Assembly (NCBI RefSeq): GCF_024679245.1
Contig: NC_090191.1
Location: 980,001 to 1,044,000, forward strand
DNA from: Pseudorasbora parva
Taxonomy: Eukaryota; Chordata; Actinopteri; Cypriniformes; Gobionidae
Direction of reading: 5' to 3'
DNA: 64,000 nucleotides
In this document: piece after piece, positions 39,969 through 50,008 of the stretch
Layout: every line of letters begins with the position of its first letter
How positions within the stretch are numbered: the stretch's first letter is position 1
The notes under the pieces: generated by a model
Database searches by the model: none
Seen by the model: the letters and a program-made list of their open reading frames with translations, nothing else
What the model was told of the DNA's origin: nothing
Program-made: the position numbers and the translations under genes

Positions 39969-40487
39969 CTAGTGCCTAGGATGCAACGGGCGTACATGGC
40001 TGGCCAAATCGTTGAATTGGAGTGGCACATAGTTGGGAAATTCAGTGCCAGGAAAAGAAACCAGCTGGGCACCCCTGCGATTGGTGTGCTGATATATCAC
40101 CCACACACCACCTCTCACTTTGTGTGAAGAAGCTGCATCACCGAAGCCAATCTGGTGAAGATTGGTTTCATTGTGTAGGGTCACGCTTCTTCCTTGAAAG
40201 TTTTTGTGCTCAAACAGCGTGATTTCAGGGTTTGCCAGGTTAGCGTTGATCATTTGGAGAGAAGAAAACTGTCTTCTGTCCTCAAGGGAAGGGTACTCTC
40301 CTTCCTCAAACACCTGACATCTTCCAGAGAAATTTGCGTCACAATACGCTACCCATGGTACGCCAATGACTTTAATGGAGCTGATGTTGTCGTTGAATCC
40401 ATTTTCTAATAAGTTTTGGATGTTGTTATTGAATTCAGCTGATCTGCCCTCAAAGCACTCATTGCTATAAATAATGATCTTGTTCAT
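39969..40487 (-). CDS. Beta/gamma-crystallin fold protein, epidermal differentiation-specific protein-like
   Basis: An intact intronless reading frame of 172 codons. Start MNKIIIYSNECFEG at 40487 is chosen because crystallin Greek-key proteins begin directly with such a strand; upstream in-frame codons lack an ATG. Four Greek-key motifs are visible: IIIYSNECFEGRSAEF (about residues 4-20), PWVAYCDANFSGRCQVFEEG (about 45-65), ITLFEHKNFQGRSVTL (about 92-107) and VWVIYQHTNRRGAQLVSFPG (about 130-150), i.e. two crystallin domains. The first two motifs form one domain, the last two the other. Fish and amphibian EDSP-type proteins of this fold occur in skin. A TATA-like element lies about 110 bases upstream. 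No damage seen. Specific function unproven. Confidence 0.85.
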   Translation of the reverse strand: MNKIIIYSNECFEGRSAEFNNNIQNLLENGFNDNISSIKVIGVPWVAYCDANFSGRCQVFEEGEYPSLEDRRQFSSLQMINANLANPEITLFEHKNFQGRSVTLHNETNLHQIGFGDAASSHKVRGGVWVIYQHTNRRGAQLVSFPGTEFPNYVPLQFNDLASHVRPLHPRH

Positions 40488-40592
40488 TTTGAATGATGAC
40501 TCTCGAGTAGCAGGGCTGGAAAAGACGAGTGTTTCTGAAGCAGTTTCCTGTGGCTCTGCTGGGAACGGTGCCTTACTTGGTGTGCAGAGCTG

Positions 40593-40602
40593 CCTTTTAA
40601 AG
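40593..40602 (-). promoter_or_regulatory. TATA-like box of the crystallin-fold gene
   Basis: Minus-strand CTTTAAAAGG lies 107-115 bases upstream of the ATG, leaving room for transcription start at about 40565 and an 80-base leader. Confidence 0.5.
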
Positions 40603-40616
40603 CACAAGTACACCAA

Positions 40617-41001
40617 TGAGATTGTTGTACATGTGGGTGTGAAAGATAAGAAACATGTAAAATCACGTCGGTGACCTAAGGAATGAGAAACCGTTGCCCC
40701 AGAGCCTTTTTTCAGTTAACATGGTGCAATCTCTTAATTATATAAATTCCTTGCCAATTCACATGTTTTGCACAGTGTGGATTGTTGTGTTCACATCATG
40801 CCACTATTTCCCATTATCATCTGTTGTTTCACTGCGTTGCATCACAACGGTTCACATTAACCTCATCTTACCACATTTGAGCTCATCTTCTGCCTCAGCG
40901 TGCTCAAACGTGTTGTGCGACCCCTAGGCGTTGTGAAACATCCTGAAACTTTATCACGCTACCCAACATAGAGCAGTATTCATACAGAGATGACGAGGGT
41001 T
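40617..41001 (-). promoter_or_regulatory. Upstream region of the crystallin-fold gene, copied at 48802
   Basis: Long stretches recur at 48802-49122: AAGAAACATGTAAAATCA, CATTATCATCTGTTG, CACAACGGTTCACATTAACC, TCATCTTACCACATTTGAGC, GCGTGCTCAAACGTGTTGTG and ACTTTATCACGCTACCCAAC. The copied block begins just upstream of the TATA-like box, so it is the promoter-distal region of the gene. It may hold its control elements, or simply be duplicated flank. Confidence 0.65.
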
Positions 41002-41542
41002 GGGTATTGTTTAGGTTTTTTACGATATCGGTGTCAAAACAGTACCTTTAAAATGGTACCGGAGCCTAAATGCTTAAAATCAATAGTTTCTTGTTCCAAA
41101 TGTCCATTGTCCCTTCCCTTTTGATAATATGTATATATAGTATATGTAAAGAAAAACAGATAGACATAAAATGAATAAATAGAAATGTTTGTAGCAGTTT
41201 TCCCTTATTCAGTTGTGTTCTCATCACTGATATACATTGGAAAACCCAAAAAGAAAGAAATCAAATAAGAAGTGGGCGTTCCTTCAACTTATTATCATGA
41301 ACCAATCTGGTCTTAAAGGTGTGATAAATTGTACCCATTTTTCCCAGTGTTTCATGACTATGTCTAACTTTAGGTTGAGATAAAAAGTAACCTTTTCCAT
41401 TTATCTATTCTCATATCTATCCAATTATTAATTTTAGGTCCAGTCTGCAATGTCTTTTAGTTAGACATTTTCTCCAGCTGCCAATAGTAAACCCATTAAA
41501 TATATGTCAATAGCACTCTGGGGGAATATACAGTAACCTAGG

Positions 41543-41790
41543 TCAGTGGTCGGCAACTGGCGGCCCGCAGGCCAAAATTGGCCCGCCAGCGATAATATCT
41601 GCTCCAATGACAATGACAACTCCATTGCAGATTAGACACACCAGCTTTGCATTCACAAAACCAGGTAGGATGCATGCACAGTTGTCTTCCCATTCTTCTT
41701 TGTATGCCCCATATTCGCTGTTGACTTTCCTCTTTAGACTCTTTGATAGTGCTATCTTAAATAGTGCAGAGTGCACATCACTCTGCACTC
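41543..41790 (-). pseudogene. Remnant of a hAT/ZBED-like transposon: BED-finger N-terminus between element ends
   Basis: The left edge CAGTGGTCGGCAACTGGCGG (41544-41563) is a typical CAGNGGT hAT terminus. The minus-strand frame has SLKRKVNSEYGAYKEEWEDN and KLVCLICN, i.e. the KRKVDxE...F...W...CLIC start of BED-finger transposase-like genes such as fish ZBED/GTF2IRD2-like proteins. The rest of the transposase is missing. Element ends are not fully defined. Confidence 0.55.
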
Positions 41791-41849
41791 AAAGTAATAA
41801 TCGCTTAGCTCCATCACGCAAACAATTTTACAAAATGCAGTTTAGTACA

Positions 41850-43657
41850 TGAGGATGCCAAGGAATAATTCTGAGTATAAAAGTATGCTTTGTGACGTCA
41901 AATAATTATTACATTAAACAGGCTCCATGTGTAACAAGCAAATTAAAATACATGTATTATTCACAATATGAAAAGAGGAAATAATAAAGGAAATAATAAA
42001 ACAGTTAATTAAGAGCATGACTCAAACATGCCATTAATGGGCTTATTCAAATCTTTTTTCATTTTTTAAAATATATTTTTATCCATTCTGCTACTTCCAC
42101 ATGTGTGTTTTAGCACAAGGGTCTGTGTTGCAAGTTGGTGTAAACTCCACCTGATTGGCCCAACGTAGGAATCCAACTGTGTGTATGAATTGTTGTGATT
42201 TCATTTAGATTGTTGATTTCCTGAGTATCTCTGATTCTCAAATTCTGATTCTTCGTTCATCAAGGGACCGAATATCGCTCAGAGACTGAATGTTCACGAA
42301 ATAATTTAATTAATTACATTAGCTCACAGACACAAACCGGCCAGTTCTGATATTAGTCAGAGGATTGCAGAGTGAATATTTTACCTTTAAGTGGTTGCGC
42401 CTGCTTACTCATCTTTAAGCGTAATGGGAATAATAATCACAGGAACTGCAACTTGCTAATACAGTGATAGTCAGAATCAGATTATCCCTAATGCTGTGCT
42501 CCATGCTCCAGTCATTGAGTCCAACGGTTTGATCTATCCTGACACAACGCCTGCGGAAATACCAGACTCCGATTGATCTTACTAAAAGAAGCGGCCTTAG
42601 AAGAATACAAGATTAATCAAAGTTAATGTTTATTTAGCCAGGCAAAAACATCAAAATATAGTCAAATTAAAAGACAATGATACACAACTGATCAGCATAC
42701 AATATAACTCAATTATAAAATAGTATAAACATAGTTTTAAAGAGTCATCCTTTACCTGGCAGTAGAGACACACCGTGTGGGAAGTTCTGGATACAGATGC
42801 TTCCCTGGGTGGTTTGCTCCTTCTCCTTAAATACTCAACCAGATCAAAGAACACTAAACATTTAGCACCCAAATATTTATGCAGATCTTGGTTCTTTTCT
42901 CATGCCCAAATGGTCCCACCTATCCTTGAGGCCTGACAGCAAATGTTTATCAAAAGATCTTTATGAGCATCTCCCCAAACAGGAACAAACCCGGTTGTCT
43001 TTTTTTATGACCCGTTCTATTGGTGCGGGAATGTAACCTGTTCCACTGATGTGAGGATGAAACCTGTTTACCAATCACACCAAAAGTATTTATATTGACC
43101 ATACAGAAACAGCTTGTGGCAGTATCTGTGAGATTTGCATGTTTGTGTGACCCTGAGACAGAGGGTGAGAGGGTCATATCTCGGCAGGGGTGAGGAAATA
43201 GGATTGGACCAGGTGCAGACTTGTTTTCTCTTGTAGATCTCTAATTCAGATGAGTGAAGTTTTATTGTCTTATTGCAGCTTTGATCCCTTGAGTTCGTTC
43301 TCAGGTGAAATCCATTCTTACATTGGTGAATGAAGATACTTGCCAGGTTACATGTCACTAGGTGCCTGCTTTATTCATTTATAAATATTTTTGATAAGCT
43401 CACTACCAGTTAAAAAATACACTGTAAAATTATGTCAGGCAATTCTAGTTGTATTTTTCATTTATTTATTTATTAAACTATCCCATGACTATATTCTGGC
43501 CTGTCATCTATTTATTTATTTTTGGCCCATGGCCAAATATACTCACCTATAGGTACATGATTTTGAAATCAAATGGTATATGTGTATTAAAAACATCCTG
43601 TATTGCTTTATGTATATATTTCCAGTAACTTTGTATCTTTGGACATTCCCAGAACAC
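41850..43657. other. Long non-coding stretch
   Basis: No exon recognised. 42175-42640 includes TCAGAGGATTGCAGAGTGAA and AGACTGAATGTTCACGAAAT words of unclear origin. 43440-43520 is ATTTATTTATTT low-complexity sequence. Confidence 0.4.
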
Positions 43658-43662
43658 ATGGT

Positions 43663-44050
43663 TGTAACGAAGTTCGTTGATGGAAGGAAGGAGGCGGGAA
43701 CCGGCAAACATTTAACAACTTTAATTTCAAAAGAAATAAACAAAACGAAAGTAAACCGCTGGGCAGCCCCTCACGGACGACTGCCTACGCACACACACAT
43801 ATAATAAAACGCGGGCAGCCCTTCATGGACGACTACCCACACATACACAACAGAACGTAGACAAAACATAACATAAAATCCAGGCCTGGTCCTCTCTCGT
43901 CCTTGTCTGGTGTCGCTCGTTCTTAAATGCCTCCGAGCTCCCTCATGAGAGGACTCGAGACCGGTGTGACTCGCAGGTGACACTCTTTCGCAATCATGTC
44001 CCCAGTCTCACTCGCTCCTCCCATGTCTCTCGCTCGTTTACCTCGCCACA
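43663..44050 (-). mobile_element. Solo LTR with perfect 5-bp TSD
   Basis: Plus-strand ends TGTAACGAAG and CCTCGCCACA, i.e. TG...CA in either orientation. The target duplication ATGGT occurs exactly at 43658-43662 and 44051-44055. 388 bp. In minus orientation it has GGCATTTAAGAACG (TATA-like) and a TTAAAG/AAATTAAAG 3' signal region, and matches the insert at 22765. A GGGCAGCCC...GGACGAC segment occurs twice (43760-43790 and 43812-43840). The internal region was lost by LTR-LTR recombination. Confidence 0.88.
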
Positions 44051-44248
44051 ATGGTAATGACCTGCAGCCTGACATCCACAATTCCGCCCACACTGGGAAT
44101 TACCATTACTTTGGTGTACCTTCATGAGTGGGAGTGATGAAATATCAAGCTTTATTTTTCCTGCAAAATTCCTTTCATGCATTGGAATATCACTATGCCA
44201 CACCGAGGCTAACGCCAACCCAGTGTGAAAGCGGGCATCAAGGCACAC

Positions 44249-44575
44249 TTAAGTGGCGAGACCTCTGGCTCTAGGCGTTGCAGGGAGATGCAGACTATAA
44301 AATCTTATGAAGGTGTCCAGGGTTGCCCACCCCGATACCTTACAAATCTTGTGGAGCGGAACCCCAGAAAGGAGGGCTACAGAGGACGCCATGCCTCTGG
44401 TGGAATGCGCCCTCACGGCTATTGGTGAAGGCATATTGCGCACCTTATATGCCGCAGCTATAGCCTGGACGATCCAGTTACTAACCATCTGCTTAGATGC
44501 AGGTAGCCCTTTCTTAGGTGAGCTGAAGCACACCAACAATTGGTCTGAGTTTCTCCACTGCGCAGGCCTCTCCAA
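44249..44575 (-). pseudogene. DIRS-C tyrosine recombinase C-terminal part
   Basis: The open frame has PASKQMVSNWIVQAIAAAY, RAHSTRGMASSVALLSG and the CKVSGWATLDTFIRFYSLHL end. The H-x-x-R box (HSTR), the Trp near the C-terminal side and the nucleophile Tyr in FIRFY are visible. The N-terminal half with the first Arg is missing, so the enzyme is inactive as it stands. Confidence 0.8.
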
Positions 44576-44683
44576 ATAAATTCTCAGTGCTCTGACTGGG
44601 CAGAGCAGATGAAGTCTCCCTTCTTCTGGGGGTGAAATACTGTGCTCCCTGCCTGAGACTTGCCCCCTCAGAGGGACCTGCCA

Positions 44684-44923
44684 TCAGATTTCTAAGAACC
44701 ATACTCGGGTCGGCCACCGAGGGGCTACTAAGAGAAGGCTGATGCCCTCCCAGCGGACCCCCTCCAGAACTCCCGGAAGCACAGCGATCAGGGGAAAAGT
44801 GTACAGACTAGTGTAGAAAACTGTAGAGACCTTGGCCACGTCTGTACCATGGCATCCAACCCCAGCAGGGCTGGATGCATGAGGGAAAAAACAGTGGGCA
44901 GTGGGACGTCTCTCGAAACGCAA
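44684..44923 (-). pseudogene. DIRS-C RT/RNase H C-terminal tail
   Basis: The frame carries LYTFPLIAVLPGVLEGVRW and LLLVAPRWPTRVWFLE, the block that follows RNase H in DIRS polyproteins. The rest of RNase H and the palm are absent. Confidence 0.6.
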
Positions 44924-45187
44924 ACAGATCTACTTCCACTCGGCCAATACTAGCCAATACTAGCCCTTGGGACAGAAACCAAGGTTTCTTCCATGTACCT
45001 AGGGAACAAAGGCATCTGCGTGTTACCCTGATTATACGGAACGGATTCTCCCTCGGGGAAAACTCCCTGGTCTTCAGTCACCACTGTAGGTGTCTCGTGT
45101 ATAAGGCCAAAAGTAATTTGCTGGACGCTGCTGCCATGAGCCCTAGCCATCTCTGAAACTGTTTCACAGTAAGGCTGTGGCCTAGTT

Positions 45188-46068
45188 TCACTCTGGATAC
45201 CGTCGCATGGTGGGAATGGTGAGCATCTTGAACCTGAACCTCCTCAGAGACCGATTCAAGTGTCTCAGATCTAATATTGGATGCAACCCCCCCATCCTTC
45301 TTGGGAACCTTCTTGGGAAAGTTTTCATATTCTTGTGTAATCGACGCGCCCTGCTAAATGAGCCCGTCTCTTGCGTGATACCCAGAAATTTCAAATATTC
45401 TGATCTAATATGATTTCTGACCTGTAAGGTTGCCAGAATAATAATCATACACTGTTTGATTATAGGCCAGAGGAGAACTGGCACCCCAACTGAGTCTGGT
45501 TTCTCCCAAGGTTTATTTCCTTGCCACTGTCACCTTTGGATTGGCTTGTTCAGTTTGGGACACTAAAATGATGATTCAAGTTATTCAACTAAATATACAA
45601 ATACAATTAATTAATTAGGTCTTATTTAATTCTATAAACTATAATACTGATCTGCCAATATTGTCGCTGTGATAAATTAAAATAAGCTGATAAAATCACT
45701 GTTTTCTCCAGAAAGACTGTACAGCCAAATCTAATTGTGTTGCAATATTGTCCTGTTTAACACTGTGAAGCTGCTTTCAAACAATCGTCATTGTAAAAGC
45801 GCAAAATAAATAAAGTTGATTTATTGATTGATTGAACTATAAAGTACCAGCTGTAGAACCCGGAATCCCTGTCTGGTGAAGGAATACGTTCTTTTGCCTC
45901 CTTTACCAACAGGGAATGCACTTCCTGTTCCATAACCCGAACCTGCTTTGGGACCACCGCAGTCCTGACCACCCCACTGAACTTCGGGGGCAGGTAACCG
46001 AACTGCAGTCTGTACCCTTTTCTACAGTCTACAGGACCCACGCAAATATATTCTGAAGGCATGACCAT
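45188..46068 (-). pseudogene. DIRS-C RT N-terminal pieces, split by an insertion
   Basis: 46068 to about 45840: YRLQFGYLPPKFSGVVRTAV, EQEVHSLLVKEAKERI, DRDSGFYSWYFIV. Then an unrelated segment to about 45318, after which MGGLHPILDLRHLNRSLRRF resumes. In intact relatives these two blocks are adjacent (SRYFIVPKKDGGLRPILDLR-type). The palm with its YLDD box is not found. Confidence 0.78.
45318..45835 (+). mobile_element. Repeat inserted in DIRS-C RT
   Basis: It splits two RT blocks that are contiguous in the family. The segment TTGCCACTGTCACCTTTGGA ... GACACTAAAATGATGATTCA ... GATCTGCCAATATTGTCGC recurs inverted at 63745-63940. It ends AATAAATAAAGTTGATTTAT near 45826, a tail-like region. Element class not known to me. 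Confidence 0.6.
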
Positions 46069-46297
46069 ACACCGAGATAATCTACTAAGGGAACCAGCCT
46101 CTCGAGGCTGGCCTTGGGTATTAATCGAAACTTGCTCTCAAACACCTTAAGGGGCTGACTGGCAGGGAGCTGTCAAGGATGATTTTTGGTGTGCAGACCC
46201 TTTCACTGCCCAGCCGCAGGTCTTATTAGAGGCGGCTGAAGCACCGTGCACGCACGAGAAACTGATGTAGCCCAAAGCGTAGCACAACATCTATTCT

Positions 46298-47324
46298 TCA
46301 AGAGCGGCATGGAAAAGGCAACCTCGGTTGCATTTCCATGGGAGGGAGCACTCTCAGAAGCCTAGCCGCAGCTAGGACTTCTTCCCAGCAGCCTTCTTTG
46401 CCTGCAGATCGACCTGCAGCACCAACTACTGGTGGCGAGCTCGCCACCTCTGTTGCCAGGCTCCCGGAGGAGGGGCTCGAGCAGAGACGCTCTCTTGTTT
46501 CTTCACCTGAAATCTGTCCGAACAGATCAGAAGTTGAAATCGGGGTGTCTAGAAGAAAGGATTTCTCCTTCGCCAATAGCCCCGACAGATTTAGCCATAG
46601 ATGTCTCTCCATAGTCACAATATAAGCCATGGAATGGCCGATGGCACGGGTCGTCTCCTTGGTTATGCAGAGACAAATCAGCAGCCTTTTTCAGTTCCAG
46701 AATATCTACCGGTGAGGGACCATCCCCCTCATCCAGATCTTTGAGGAGATCGGCTTGGTAGGCTTACAGAATCCATAAGGTGTGCAGGGAACTACCAGCA
46801 CGACCAGCCGGCATATAAGTTCTGCCCACCAGCGCTGATGTATCTCGACAGGGCTTAGTGGCCTGCAAACTCTCCACACCACCCGCCTCGATGCCCGGCG
46901 CATCTAACTCCTCAAAGTCAGATAGGGTGAGCATCGGATTTTCCACCCTGTGGGAAGAAGCCGCAGCGCCGGCTTCCACACAGGGAGGGAGAATATCAGA
47001 ACTGTCAGAGGATGACTGGGAAGATGCCTCAGCAGACCCATGTCTCCCTGACAGATCCACATGCGAGCCACACAATCTGTGTCGCTGTGCTGCCTCAACA
47101 GACGCGGGACCAGAACTGCGAGGCTGGCCAGCCTCATCAAACACTGCCAGTCGTGAGCGCAGCACAAGGAGCGGCAGCTTATTACATTCGCTGCAGGCGG
47201 CACCCTCGAGAGCCGCCTGAACATGCTGCAGGCCCAGGCACTGAACACACAAGAGATGTGTATCTGTGCCTGTAATAAAATGCCGAGGAACACAACTCTT
47301 GAACTGCTTGCCTTGATTTTCCAT
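46298..47324 (-). pseudogene. DIRS-C Gag-like ORF1 region (frameshifted)
   Basis: From 47324: MENQGKQFKSCVPRHF, LCVQCLGLQHVQAALEGAAC and SECNKLPLLVLRSRLAVFDE (Cys pairs typical of DIRS ORF1). An acidic/Ser-rich middle, then LTLSDFEELD. Further on, in another frame from 46630: MERHLWLNLSGLLAKEKSFL and LLDTPISTSDLFG, the conserved ORF1 helix block. At least one frame change separates them. Confidence 0.72.
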
Positions 47325-47569
47325 CTTTCTAATATAAATGTTTTCCTACAGGACAAACAACACCAAATAGGCAGACAGAGTAACAAAGAGCGCCTTGCTG
47401 AAGAGCGAAAGCTGTTTGACTATGTGCCGGCTTCCCTTTTGTAACTTCTGTGTATCCCGCCATTGGAGGTGTTTTCATTCATGTTTCAGAGATGTGATTG
47501 CTTAGGGAGTATCCCCGAAGTTTCGTAGACGCAGTTCGAGTTCCCTCGAAAGGAACAACACTATTCTCT

Positions 47570-48801
47570 AGTATCCTTGTTTTTTATTTAACGATTGTAG
47601 TAATGTCAGTTTTGAAGATATCTATTGAAATCTTGTTTCTGTAGTGAAAAAATTGTCCATTAGAGTTTGAAAACTTCTGTGTAATACTACATAGAGGTGT
47701 AATGCCTTTTTTAATCCAAGCCTTGAAATTATTGTTATAGTTACACCAACTAAAAATGTTAATATCTTCATCCAATTTGTGTTTTCTAATTAATGATATC
47801 AGACATTGAGAAAGGATTTTACCCAAGGATTCTCTAGTCTGTCTAAAGGGTCAGCATTATTAGCATTGTGCTTCTCATGAAGTACAGCAGACGCAGCAGT
47901 GCTGTATCACAGCTCAGATCTATCGGTTTTATTTCCTTTTTTCTTTTTTATTCAAAATATTCACAAACTTGTTAACTATGTCACAAACTATCTGATTTTC
48001 TGATGTTCAAATATGTATAAGTGAATGCGTGTTAGTGAATGCGGGTCTATATTTTGCGATGGGTGCTGGCATGTTAGTTTCTGCCTCAGAGAATCGGATC
48101 TGTCGAATTTACATCACGTCTCACAAAATACATGAAAGTAAGTGACTGCTGAACTGGGAGAAGAATAGAGTAAACTAGTTACTATATAATGCTTATTTGA
48201 TTGAATAAAACTGTCAAATTATGACTGTCTGAAAGGACTGTTATTGCCGCTTCCATGGACATCTGTGTTTTTTGCTAGTACTTATGAGCATTTAAATGTC
48301 TGAAACCTAAAATAAACATAATGTGGTCGAAAACACTGAAAAGTTGTGATATGTGACGAGCTCTGAGCACGTCTGTCTCTGTCTTTGGCTCAGCGCCAGC
48401 CAAAGCGTGAAAGCACTTTGAATGTAAATGGCACCAAAATTAATTAATGATTTTTCATGTTCATCACTATTTCAAAATAAAGGTTTGAACATGTCTTATG
48501 AGTATTAAACTATTTTTGTAGCAAATTGATAAAGTACTGCTCATCTGTAATAAACCAGTCACTAAATGATAACTAGAGGTTATAAGCTTTCAAATGATAT
48601 CTAGTTTGTCAATATTACTTTATTTACTAAGATAGATGGGACGGTGACAGTTAAGGGGTTAAACACAACAAAAGAAAATATTTAGTTTAAATGTTCATTT
48701 TAATTCTTTTTTTAATGGGAAACCAATATTCCTCATGGTGCCCAAGCCGTCCAATCTTCCAAACTCTTCTGTCCAATCTTTGTTTATTGCCTCTTTTAGA
48801 T
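47570..48801. other. No gene recognised
   Basis: AT-rich. The minus-strand frame 47584-47826 has TPLCSITQKFSNSNGQFFHY-like peptides reminiscent of an old L1 RT piece but too weak to claim. 48000-48660 shows nothing definable. Confidence 0.35.
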
Positions 48802-49122
48802 AAGGCCATTGTACATGTAGGTATGAAAAATAAGAAACATGTAAAATCATGTCGGACAGCTTTGGAATGAGAAGCCATTGCCCCAAAGCCTTATTTCAGT
48901 CTATTGTCTTCAGGCCACTATTCCCCATTATCATCTGTTGCTTAACTGCGTTACATCACAACGGTTCACATTAACCTCATCTTACCACATTTGAGCTCAT
49001 ATTCTGCCTCAGCGTGCTCAAACGTGTTGTGCGACCCCTAGGCGTTCTTCAACTTGTAAACAGATTTAAACACCTGAAACTTTATCACGCTACCCAACAT
49101 AGAGCAGTATTCATACAGAGGC
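48802..49122 (-). promoter_or_regulatory. Orphan copy of the crystallin-gene upstream region
   Basis: Collinear with 40617-41001 (see shared words there), with a small internal deletion and one added segment (TCTTCAACTTGTAAACAGATTTAAAC). No crystallin-type exon is found on the minus strand left of 48802 where a gene body would be expected. It is therefore a duplicated promoter/flank whose gene has been lost, or a duplication that never included it. Confidence 0.65.
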
Positions 49123-50008
49123 CATACATTACAGGCCACTTTACCAACTGTACAATACTCTTAAAATAATACAATTGTATAATTTAAAAGATATAACTTT
49201 CAAAACAATAAAGTGAATTTCACTTTTGCATCAGCTTTGAGCACAGAACTCATGATTACCGAAACGGTAAAATGTTTAAGGGTGCCCCCGAATAGTCTGG
49301 ATACTATTACATGTTTCTTGTGTTTTTAATGCTGCATTCATGTGCTCTCGGAATTATCATAAATACGAGTTTCCTAGGTAAAAATTGCACATGAACGCCC
49401 TTCCATTTCAAAATTTGAATGGGATGAGCTCGTAATCACAACTTCAACTTTAAGTGGGAATCATACAATTTTGATAGAATGTGAAGGCGGCATAAGAGCA
49501 AACTCTTCTGTTTGATCACGTCCTCGTGCCTTTCCCTCCGATGTCAAAATATATTGTTAAATTGAACAGATAGTTAAAAGTAAAGCAATTCTTCTCATGC
49601 GGGCAAATTAAGATAATGGCACAAAGACTGATGTTGCAGAATTGACCGGTAGCTGATGTGTGAATGTTCTCTTCCTGGTAGAACTGTCTATACTACATCT
49701 GAAAAGGATGCCTAATCCATTAAATGTCACAAGCACGCAAGGCTACACCCCCTCACAGTACCAACACACCGGAGTTATAATCACACACACCTGCACATCA
49801 TCAGTCAACAATCACTGCCTGAACAAAAGCCCCAAGCTCACACTCAGTCACTGTCCGGTATTGTTTGCATATTGCACACTCTTGGACTAAGCTGTATACT
49901 TACCTGCTCTCTCATCTGATCTCCCAAGCTCCAGCGTCTCCGTGTTTAGTCTCAAGTATCACCTATGTTCCTCGTTCTCCATTGCCTGACTTCTCCGATT
50001 CTCCTGCA
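49123..50008. other. No gene recognised
   Basis: AT-rich. 49700-49960 is CA/CT-rich (CACACACCTGCACATCA), similar to the flank of other LTR or promoter-like repeats, but nothing definable. Confidence 0.35.

Larger units (their letters stand above)
44220..47565 (-). mobile_element. DIRS-type retroelement, copy C (decayed)
   Basis: Minus-strand order: terminal repeat (about 47540-47565, GAGTTCCCTCGAAAGGAAC), Gag-like ORF (about 46300-47320), RT N-terminus (45760-46068 and 45188-45310), RNase H end (44684-44923) and tyrosine recombinase C-terminus (44249-44575). DIRS elements use a tyrosine recombinase instead of an integrase (family knowledge). The copy has large deletions (RT palm and most of RNase H missing) and an inserted repeat at about 45318-45835. 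Confidence 0.82.

Noticed and set aside
47584..47826. L1-type RT fragment
   Set aside because: Similarity was only suggestive (a few residues) and no second block supports it.
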